Origin: Nitrospirota bacterium | GTDB taxonomy: Bacteria; Nitrospirota; UBA9217 | Assembly (NCBI GenBank): GCA_029858565.1 | Contig: JAOUEV010000024.1 | Coordinates: forward strand, 1-48,024 | Reading direction: 5' to 3' | DNA: 48,024 nt | Part shown: positions 42,446-48,024 of the stretch, piece by piece | Position numbering within the stretch: position 1 is the stretch's first letter | How the letters are laid out: the number at the start of each line of letters is the position of its first letter | Made by a program: the position numbers and the translations under genes | Notes under the pieces: model-generated | What the model saw: only the letters and a program-made list of their open reading frames with translations | Told to the model about the DNA's origin: nothing | The model's database searches: none

Positions 42446-42973
42446 ATGAAACGGGTATGCGCCTGGTGCAGAAAGGACCTGGGATCAGTGGAATCGGAAA
42501 ACCATTCTGCCGACACCGTGAGCCATGGGATCTGTTCCGACTGTTCGAGCATGCTCAGGCCGCAGTTCGGAATGTCCATTGACAGATATATCGATACGCT
42601 TCCGGTGCCGGTCCTGGCCACGGAAGTGTATAATGGCCGCATCATCGTCAAGGCTGCGAACGAACCGGCGTGCAAGGCCGTGGGCAAGGAGCTCCGTGAG
42701 GTTGTCCAGCATCTTGCCGGGAATGTGTTCGAGTGCGATCATGCACGCCTGCCCGAAGGGTGCGGGCGGACCATGCATTGCTCGGGCTGCGCTATCCGGC
42801 GCTCGGTCATGACGACCTTCGAGACCGGCGAGCCGCAGGGCATGGTCCCGGCGACGCTCTCACGCTTCGCTCCTGACGCGCCGACGGTCGTGGCCATGAC
42901 CATCACGACCGTAAAGATCGGGGACCTGGTCGTGCTGCGGGTCGACCGCATGGGACCGGAAGGACCGGCTTGA
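42446..42973 (+). CDS. Cys-rich PAS-like sensory protein, paralog 1
   Basis: A 175-residue protein with an N-terminal zinc-ribbon-like part (CAWC at about 5-8 and CSDC at about 30-33). A PAS-like core starts at TLPVPVLATEVYNGRIIVKAAN (about 51-72) and holds the Cys/His cluster FECDHARLPEGCGR and HCSGCAIRRS (about 94-122). Strands typical of PAS follow. It shares this build with the protein at 45589-46107; the two flank the chemoreceptor operon. No output domain is present, so it may be a stand-alone sensor or ligand-binding subunit. The bound group (heme, metal, redox disulfide) is not known. No family name is assigned. Confidence 0.75.
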   Translation: MKRVCAWCRKDLGSVESENHSADTVSHGICSDCSSMLRPQFGMSIDRYIDTLPVPVLATEVYNGRIIVKAANEPACKAVGKELREVVQHLAGNVFECDHARLPEGCGRTMHCSGCAIRRSVMTTFETGEPQGMVPATLSRFAPDAPTVVAMTITTVKIGDLVVLRVDRMGPEGPA

Positions 42974-43003
42974 AGCACACGAGGGCCATCAGGGAGCGAC
43001 AGC

Positions 43004-43522
43004 ATGCTTATCATTGTCAATGACACGCCCCGCGCAGGGTCCTATCTGCTTGCCGTGGTCCGGCTGAGCAGCAAGCCGCTCCTGATCATGGCGGCGACGG
43101 TCCTGGTCGTGCCTGCGCTGTTGTTCCTGCTCCTTGCCTCGATGGTGCAGACCGACATGCTCTTTCTCGGGAGCAGGAAGCTCTGGCTCTGGCTGGCCGG
43201 GCTCACGCCGTTCCTGCTCGCGTCGGTGATAGCGGCCACGGTCTCGGGCAGCGTATGGGGCCAGTGGCGAAAGTCGCCGCAGTTGAACGAACCGCGCACC
43301 CTGGTGTTCTCCGACGAGGGCATGGTGGTGATCGGCAAGACCTACGCGGTCAGAAGCTCCTGGTCCGATATCGCGGGCGGTGAGGTCTGGGCCGGTCAGT
43401 TGCTCTTCAGGACGGTGCAGGGAGCAGTGCATGTGCTGTCGCTCCGTTCGATCGGGAGCGGGGAACAGACGCGGAAATTGTTCGAACTGCTACGGTCCGT
43501 GCTCGGCGTCCGGTTCCGATAA
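43004..43522 (+). CDS. Membrane protein with YcxB-like C-terminal domain
   Basis: A 172-residue protein with two hydrophobic helices (about 25-47 LLIMAATVLVVPALLFLLLA and 63-80). The C-terminal domain (RTLVFSDEGMVVIGKTY to RSSWSDIAGGEVWAGQLLF and KLFELLRS) matches the YcxB-like pattern of two helices followed by a small PH-like beta domain. Function unknown. It lies 30 bp after the first Cys-PAS gene and is co-directional. Confidence 0.7.
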   Translation: MLIIVNDTPRAGSYLLAVVRLSSKPLLIMAATVLVVPALLFLLLASMVQTDMLFLGSRKLWLWLAGLTPFLLASVIAATVSGSVWGQWRKSPQLNEPRTLVFSDEGMVVIGKTYAVRSSWSDIAGGEVWAGQLLFRTVQGAVHVLSLRSIGSGEQTRKLFELLRSVLGVRFR

Positions 43523-43565
43523 GACGGTCAGGCGGCGCGCAGGTGATACAGCGCCGGGGGACTTC

Positions 43566-43940
43566 ATGGAACTAAAACGTACACCGGTCGAGGAACTGGT
43601 CTTCACGGTCGCCGGATTCGAGGCGATCATGGGCGAAGCTGGCTTCGCCCTCGGCCAGTCCGATCCCCAGGCCATACGCGACCTGTCCTATCGTGCCCGC
43701 TATTTGCGGATGAGCAGCGGCCCGGAGCCCCGCTTGTACGCCTATCTGGAATACTATCTCGCGGCCCGCGCGTTCAGCCTGAAGATCAGTCCCGCGCCGG
43801 AGGACGGAAATGAACCCTACCGTTTTCTGGTGAAGAACCACAAGGGTAGCCTGAAGGAGCTGCTGGAAGGGTATTTCGCAGCGGTCCGGAACGGCGCCCT
43901 CCATCACCACGCGGGCCCTTCGGGTCCCCGGGCACGATGA
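43566..43940 (+). CDS. Hypothetical cytosolic protein
   Basis: A 124-residue protein from ATG 43566, with GGGGGA just upstream; a longer frame from 43380 overlaps the YcxB-like gene and is rejected. It contains [19 protein letters not shown] and [20 protein letters not shown], and a His-rich tail (HHHAGPSGP). It looks alpha-helical. I recognise no family. It sits 43 bp after the YcxB-like gene. Its stop codon overlaps the ATG of a short signal-peptide ORF. Confidence 0.65.
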   Translation: MELKRTPVEELVFTVAGFEAIMGEAGFALGQSDPQAIRDLSYRARYLRMSSGPEPRLYAYLEYYLAARAFSLKISPAPEDGNEPYRFLVKNHKGSLKELLEGYFAAVRNGALHHHAGPSGPRAR

Positions 43941-44107
43941 TGAACCGGACCATCAGCGCAGTCCTGGCGTCCATTCTCTTCTTTGCCGCGCCCGCCGGCC
44001 CGTTCAGGGAGCGATCGGGACGTCGACGACTAATTGCGGCGTCGGAAGGAGCTTTCCTATGGCAAACGGCAAGGCATTCCAGGTGTTCCGCGAGAGCATC
44101 AGCCTGA
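43937..44107 (+). pseudogene. Short signal-peptide ORF overlapping the chemoreceptor start
   Basis: An ATG at 43937 overlaps the stop of the upstream gene (ATGA). The 56-residue product starts [20 protein letters not shown], a good Sec signal peptide, then continues as Arg-rich, non-natural sequence and ends 49 bp inside the chemoreceptor gene. It may be the 5' end of a once longer secreted protein gene that was cut when the chemoreceptor gene arrived. It may also be chance. Confidence 0.3.
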
Positions 44108-45567
44108 AGTTGCTGGCTATCGTGGCCGCTGTCTGCGCGGTCGGCATCCTCGGTTCGAGCTTCGCGATCACGGGCAAGACAAAGGCGGAGCTGCGGGCGT
44201 CCCTGACCTCGAAGGGGCAGGGGTTTGCCGCGTTCCTTGCCGAGGTCATGAAGGAACCGCTGCGCGCTGATGATCGGCAGAAGCTCGATATGATCGCGCG
44301 CCGGACCGTGCAGGACCGCGACGTGCTGTTCGCCGGGGTCCAGGACCGGAACAATGCGTTCATGACATCGGCCGATGCGTCCATCGGCATGCTGCCCGAG
44401 GAGATCCGCTCCCGCGTGTCCGCGCTTTCGCGGGACGGCTCCCTGCAGGCCACTGTTGATGCGCTGCAGGCGCAGGACGGGGTGATCATGCTGAAAGCGC
44501 CGTTGGAACACGATGGCCAGCGGATCGGGACCATCGTGATCGGCATGTCCGAAGCGGCCATGCGTTCACGGATCAGCGCGACCATCCTCTTTGTCTTTGT
44601 CGTGAACATGATCACCGGCGCCTTCGTCGGCGGGGCGATCTTCTTCGCATCCCGGCGCCTCATCGTGCGGCCCATCACCGCGCTGACCGGCGTTGCGGAG
44701 CGGATCGCCCGGGGAGATCTTACCGTGACCATCAGCGCGGAAAGCGAGGATGAGACGGGGAAATTGACCGACGTCATGGGAGTCATGGCGGACCGGATCG
44801 ACGACGTGGTCTCCGACGTGAAGAGCACGGCTCAGGTCCTCGCGTCGGAGAGCAGCCAGATCGCCGAGAGCGCGGCGCAGATGAGCCAGGGCGCGACAAC
44901 GCAGGCGGCATCGGCGGAGGAAGCCTCGGCCTCGATCGAGCAGATGGCGGCCACGATCAGGCAGAACGCGGAGAATTCCCGGGAGACGGAGAAGATCGCG
45001 GCCAAGGCCGCGGAAGACGCTTCGGACGGCCGCAGGTCGGTCTCCAACGCGGTCCTTGCCATGCGGCAGATCGCCGAAAAGATCACGGTCATTGAGGAGA
45101 TCGCGCGGCAGACGAACCTTCTCGCCCTGAACGCGGCGATCGAGGCGGCCCGCGCCGGCGACCTGGGCAAGGGGTTCGCCGTGGTCGCCGCCGAGGTCCG
45201 CAAACTGGCCGAGCGGAGCCGCATGGCGGCAGCGGAGATCGGGGAAATATCAACGACCAGTGTTGAGGTGGCGGAGATGGCCGGAGAGATGCTGGACAAG
45301 CTCGTACCGGACATCCAGCGGACCGCGGACATGGTGCAGGAGATCAGCGCAGCCTGCGGGGAGCAGGCGACGGGTGTGGACCAGATCAGCGAATCAATCC
45401 TGCAGCTGAACGAGGTGGTGCAGCAGAACGCCGGGGCGGCCGAGGAGCTGTCGTCGTCGTCCGAGGAACTTGCGGCACAGGCGGATCAGCTGCGGCAGGC
45501 GATCTCCTACTTCATCGTCAAAGGAAGTACAGCGCCCGGGGTGGCCAAACCGGAGCCGCGGACCTGA
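44059..45567 (+). CDS. Methyl-accepting chemotaxis protein
   Basis: A 502-residue transmembrane chemoreceptor. TM1 is about 16-37, a periplasmic sensor of roughly 135 residues follows, TM2 is about 174-197, HAMP about 198-252 ([19 protein letters not shown]), and the cytoplasmic signalling coiled coil about 255-490. The conserved hairpin tip is [18 protein letters not shown] and [17 protein letters not shown] (about 351-388), the CheA/CheW contact region. The periplasmic domain contains [20 protein letters not shown], which resembles the end of a small Cache-type fold. There is no C-terminal CheR/CheB-docking pentapeptide. No che genes are in the window. It is preceded by GGAAGGAG. Its ligand is unknown. 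Confidence 0.95.
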   Translation: MANGKAFQVFRESISLKLLAIVAAVCAVGILGSSFAITGKTKAELRASLTSKGQGFAAFLAEVMKEPLRADDRQKLDMIARRTVQDRDVLFAGVQDRNNAFMTSADASIGMLPEEIRSRVSALSRDGSLQATVDALQAQDGVIMLKAPLEHDGQRIGTIVIGMSEAAMRSRISATILFVFVVNMITGAFVGGAIFFASRRLIVRPITALTGVAERIARGDLTVTISAESEDETGKLTDVMGVMADRIDDVVSDVKSTAQVLASESSQIAESAAQMSQGATTQAASAEEASASIEQMAATIRQNAENSRETEKIAAKAAEDASDGRRSVSNAVLAMRQIAEKITVIEEIARQTNLLALNAAIEAARAGDLGKGFAVVAAEVRKLAERSRMAAAEIGEISTTSVEVAEMAGEMLDKLVPDIQRTADMVQEISAACGEQATGVDQISESILQLNEVVQQNAGAAEELSSSSEELAAQADQLRQAISYFIVKGSTAPGVAKPEPRT

Positions 45568-45588
45568 AGGTCTGACAGGAGCACGGGG

Positions 45589-46107
45589 ATGGACGTTCAA
45601 GACGACGAAAAACAGAGCTGCTCATGGTGCGGTGAGGACCTGGACACGATCGAGATCGGCATCGATATCGATCAGAGGTTCAGCCAGGGGATCTGCAAGA
45701 GGTGTATCGACCACTTCCTCTTCCAGAAAGGCGTTCCCCTGCGGCAGTATCTTGACAGCCTTCCCTGGCCGGTGCTGGTGGTGGACGGTGACGCGGTCGT
45801 GCAAATGGCGAACGCTCAGGCGCGCGACATGCTCGGCAAGAAGGACTTTGAAACGGAAGAGCAAACAAGCGGCTTGGTATTCGAATGCGCTCATGCCCGA
45901 TTGCCCGGCGGATGCGGGCGGTCCGTGCATTGCTCGGGGTGCACCATCAGGATGTCGATCAAGAGGACCTGGGAGACCGGCGAACCGCTGAACAAGGTCC
46001 CGGCCACACTGACCACCTCGGACCCTGAGGCGCCCGCGAAAGTGGATTTGCTGATCACGACCTACAAGGCGGGAGACATGGTGATGTTGCGGGTGGACCG
46101 GCTCTGA
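45589..46107 (+). CDS. Cys-rich PAS-like sensory protein, paralog 2
   Basis: A 172-residue paralog of the protein at 42446-42973. It has the same N-terminal ribbon (CSWCGEDL and CKRC), the same PAS-like core start (LPWPVLVVDGDAVVQMANAQA) and the same cluster FECAHARLPGGCGR and HCSGCTIRMS. The conserved end is PEAPAKVDLLITTYKAGD and MVMLRVDRL. It lies 21 bp after the chemoreceptor gene and is probably co-transcribed with it, which suggests a link to signalling. The N-terminal acidic stretch differs from paralog 1. Confidence 0.75.
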   Translation: MDVQDDEKQSCSWCGEDLDTIEIGIDIDQRFSQGICKRCIDHFLFQKGVPLRQYLDSLPWPVLVVDGDAVVQMANAQARDMLGKKDFETEEQTSGLVFECAHARLPGGCGRSVHCSGCTIRMSIKRTWETGEPLNKVPATLTTSDPEAPAKVDLLITTYKAGDMVMLRVDRL

Positions 46108-46168
46108 TGAGCCGGCGCCGCATGTCCGGTCTGTCTTTTTGAACAGCACGGGAAAGGAACGCGTGACC

Positions 46169-46888
46169 ATGGAGCGATTCTCAAAGCAGGACGTCCTGAT
46201 GACCGCGGCCGGGAGCGGCGACGCGACGAACGCGGACCTGTCGGGGATCAACCTGAGCAACACCGAACTCGTCGGCGTCCGCTTCAACGGCTCGAACCTT
46301 TCGGGCGCTAACCTGTCCGGCGCCAACCTGAGCGGAGCGACCTTCCTGAACTGCGCGCTTTCCGGCATCAATCTGGGAAGCGCCAACTGCACGGGAGCGT
46401 CCTTCCGCGGCGCAGATCTCACCAAGGCGGACCTCACCTTTTCCGTGCTGACCGGAGCCGACCTCACCGCGGCGGTCCTGCGGAACGCGGATATGACGAA
46501 CGCCCGGACAACGGCCGCCTGCTTCGAACAGGCCGATCTGACCGAGGCGAACCTGCAGATGACCGACGGCGGCATGACACGGTTCCGCGGAGCGCGGATG
46601 GCGCGGGCCAACTTTCGCGGCGCCAGCATGATCGCCGCGGACCTTTCAGCGTGCGACCTGAGCCGGGCAAAACTGTACGGCACTGACCTTTCCGCGGCGA
46701 ACCTGAGGGGAGCAACGCTCGAAGGCGCCGACATCCTGGACGCCACTTTCATCGCGGCGGACCTCACGGAGGTCAATCTGATCAGCGCCCGGGTCCGGCG
46801 CGCAGACATGACGCGCGCGCAGCTCAGCGGCCTCAAGTACGACGACAGTCTGCAGGAAACGATCGCGCGGTACGACAGAAAAAAATGA
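46169..46888 (+). CDS. Pentapeptide-repeat protein
   Basis: A 239-residue protein. From about residue 20 to 230 it consists of A(D/N)LxG-type pentapeptides, for example ANLSGANLSGATF, ADLTKADLTFSVL and ANLRGATLEGADI, which fold into a right-handed four-sided beta helix. Related proteins include DNA mimics that protect gyrase (Qnr, MfpA), but the repeat alone does not tell function. ATG 46169 is chosen with AAGGA upstream; an in-frame TTG 30 bp earlier is rejected. There is no signal peptide. It follows the second Cys-PAS gene by 61 bp. The 213-bp gap after it shows no gene. Confidence 0.88.
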   Translation: MERFSKQDVLMTAAGSGDATNADLSGINLSNTELVGVRFNGSNLSGANLSGANLSGATFLNCALSGINLGSANCTGASFRGADLTKADLTFSVLTGADLTAAVLRNADMTNARTTAACFEQADLTEANLQMTDGGMTRFRGARMARANFRGASMIAADLSACDLSRAKLYGTDLSAANLRGATLEGADILDATFIAADLTEVNLISARVRRADMTRAQLSGLKYDDSLQETIARYDRKK

Positions 46889-47101
46889 CCCTGTGGTATG
46901 CGGCCGCAGTTGCATGGAATTTCCGGTCACGATGCGGGCGGCACCGGCTGCTCACGACCGGTGAGGAACGAATCCAGGCTGCCTGTGGAGCGGCAGATTG
47001 ATTTCCCGGCCCTCTTCTGCTACTTTATGCGTGGCGATGACACGGGAACAGTGCGGAGTGATCATCGCTATCACCTGGTCTTTCTTCTGAAAGGGGTTCT
47101 C

Positions 47102-47335
47102 ATGGCAGGCATCATAATCCGTAAACCCGTTGTAGGCTTTGCATCGGGTACCATCATAGGCCTTCTCGGTCTGCTCCTGGTCCAGATGGACAGTGCTCCG
47201 GCCGCGGCAACGGGCATCGTCCGCTGGATGTTCAAGATCGCGGGCTGGTTCATGCTCTTTGTCGGCGCAGGTTCCTATGTAACAGCCCTGTACGGCATTT
47301 GGCAAGGCCGGAACAGAAGATCGCAGAACAACTGA
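47102..47335 (+). CDS. Small membrane protein
   Basis: A 77-residue protein with two membrane helices (about 8-28 VVGFASGTIIGLLGLLLVQ and 43-66 IAGWFMLFVGAGSYVTALYG) and a basic tail (RNRRSQNN). ATG 47102 with AGGGG upstream is chosen over a much longer upstream frame of unlikely sequence. I recognise no family. A CCTAGG palindrome lies 16 bp after its stop. Confidence 0.6.
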   Translation: MAGIIIRKPVVGFASGTIIGLLGLLLVQMDSAPAAATGIVRWMFKIAGWFMLFVGAGSYVTALYGIWQGRNRRSQNN

Positions 47336-47350
47336 AAACAGCGCCCCCGG

Positions 47351-47394
47351 CCTAGGAAGTTCTTCCTAGGAACAAATACCCCGGAACCTAGGAA
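47351..47394 (+). promoter_or_regulatory. CCTAGGAA palindrome and third half-site, operator-like
   Basis: CCTAGGAAG TT CTTCCTAGG (47351-47370) is a near-perfect 20-bp palindrome, and a third CCTAGGAA occurs at 47387-47394. The cluster lies about 80 bp before the start codon of the next gene, a usual place for an operator or activator site. No T-run follows, so it is not an intrinsic terminator. Confidence 0.55.
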
Positions 47395-47472
47395 CGAATG
47401 CCGATTTCCCTTTTTCCTGCTGCGCGGTATGGTTAGGTCAGAAAGAAAGAACAGAACAGCGGGAAGGAGGGA

Positions 47473-47847
47473 ATGGACATGTTGACAAAAGGCGGACATA
47501 AGGCGGCGGCAGGAACCTACTGGAACATGGAGAATGGCGAACGGATCGACCTTGAACAGGAGGGGACGCTTCCGGGGAAGGCAAGCACGACCTATATCAA
47601 GGCGCCCGGCGCCCTGGTGCTCGTAGCGGGTCCGTTCCTCGGCCTGGTCTTCGCGGTATTCCTTCCCTTCATAGGTATCGTGATGTTCATGTCCTTCCTT
47701 GGCGGAAAGATCATCGAAGCCATGGCGAACGCGGCAGCCGGCGTCGTGACTTTCGGCTGGCGCCCGATCGAAGCATATCTGACGGGCAGAAAAGGCAAAA
47801 AGACCGATAGGCCGCGGAAGAGCAACAGGGACACGCACAAGCGGTAA
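47473..47847 (+). CDS. Small membrane protein, conserved hypothetical
   Basis: A 124-residue protein. The N-terminal soluble part is KGGHKAAAGTYWNMENGERI, then DLEQEGTLPGKASTTYIKAP. A hydrophobic hairpin follows at about 46-88 (LVLVAGPFLGLVFAVFLPFI and IVMFMSFLGGKI), then a basic tail (TGRKGKKTDRPRKSNRDTHKR). The K-GG, YWN, LPG and GP-GL-LPF pattern looks like a conserved family, but I cannot name it. GGAGG precedes it; ATG 47473 or 47479 are both possible, the latter with better spacing. It is preceded by the CCTAGG sites and ends in a strong terminator. Confidence 0.75.
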   Translation: MDMLTKGGHKAAAGTYWNMENGERIDLEQEGTLPGKASTTYIKAPGALVLVAGPFLGLVFAVFLPFIGIVMFMSFLGGKIIEAMANAAAGVVTFGWRPIEAYLTGRKGKKTDRPRKSNRDTHKR

Positions 47848-47872
47848 AAGTGATCCGGATGAACGATCGTGG

Positions 47873-47904
47873 AGCGGGACAGCAAATGCTGCCCCGCTTT
47901 TTTT
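47873..47904 (+). terminator. Intrinsic terminator used as intron target
   Basis: AGCGGGACAGC, loop AAAT, GCTGCCCCGCT with one mismatch, then TTTTTTT. It ends the transcript of the small membrane protein. The group II intron begins four bases after the T-run. Confidence 0.9.
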
Positions 47905-47907
47905 GTG

Positions 47908-48024
47908 GTGCGCCCAGCATGGGCGCACTCCTATGGGTGCAAGTCCCATCGTAAGTTGATCACGACGAACGAAGCGAAGCGCAACTGCATGAGGGCGACC
48001 GAGTGTGGGAAGGAAGCGCAGAGC
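47908..48024 (+). mobile_element. 5' part of a group II intron, class C type
   Basis: The sequence starts with GTGCG, the canonical group II 5' end, and continues GTGCGCCCAGCATGGGCGCA, then TGGGTGCAAGTCCCATC and later GGGAAGGAAGCGCAGAGC. This closely follows the domain I start of bacterial class C introns (for example the Oceanobacillus O.i.I1 type, GUGUGCCCGGCAUGGGUGCA). Class C introns insert just behind intrinsic terminators, exactly the position here. The rest of the ribozyme and any reverse transcriptase ORF lie beyond the window. Confidence 0.85.

Overview
The window is about 48 kb of GC-rich bacterial chromosome with no rRNA or tRNA gene. The gene set suggests a Gram-negative anaerobe or facultative anaerobe of the Nitrospirota / Desulfobacterota kind. 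The pointers are lipoproteins, a rho-rpmE-yqhQ-prfA-prmC-murA block with histidine genes built in, a three-subunit B-type succinate dehydrogenase/fumarate reductase, a DUF1858-DUF438-hemerythrin-PAS protein, a cytochrome c7-like remnant, and a group IIC-type intron. The placement is inferred from content and gene order only.

Layout. 1-7.6 kb: a DUF438/hemerythrin sensor, panE, a Ser-hydrolase lipoprotein, htpG, and an AT-richer two-gene cassette with a DUF2335 protein. 7.6-12.3 kb (minus): histidine operon hisC-hisB-hisH-hisA-vanZ-hisF. 12.4-16.3 kb (minus): cold-shock gene, cupin, hybrid histidine kinase, TPR lipoprotein. 16.4-25.3 kb (plus): rho with a long C-rich leader, rpmE, yqhQ, prfA, prmC, murA, hisD, hisG. 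25.3-30.7 kb (minus): branched-chain amino-acid ABC transporter livKHMGF followed by a CBS-ACT protein. 30.8-37.7 kb (minus): central carbon cluster maeB-fumC-sdhC-sdhA-sdhB. 37.8-39.1 kb (plus): divergent glutamate dehydrogenase. 39.1-47.9 kb (plus): an accessory stretch with small membrane proteins, a YkgJ-type protein, aat, a frameshifted cytochrome, a divergent GroES, a chemoreceptor flanked by two paralogous Cys-rich PAS-like proteins, a pentapeptide-repeat protein and small membrane proteins. The window ends inside the 5' part of a group II intron sitting directly after an intrinsic terminator.

How the genes work together. The two his operons on opposite strands supply HisG, D, C, B, H, A and F; HisI/HisE are not here. 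MaeB, FumC, Sdh and Gdh interconvert malate, fumarate, succinate and 2-oxoglutarate, and the Liv system imports branched-chain amino acids nearby.

The most unusual feature is a set of about sixteen gene-boundary elements. They differ in sequence but share one architecture: two to four near-tandem copies of a 6-12 nt word, a short spacer, then inverted copies. They often overlap stop or start codons. One copy sits in frame inside hisF, one may extend the PrmC N-terminus, and an 11-nt-period array lies between fumC and a truncated four-helix-bundle (S23/IVP-type) gene. These, the C-rich rho leader, the probable leaderless hisC start, the Cys-PAS/chemoreceptor island and the group IIC intron are the points most worth a second look.
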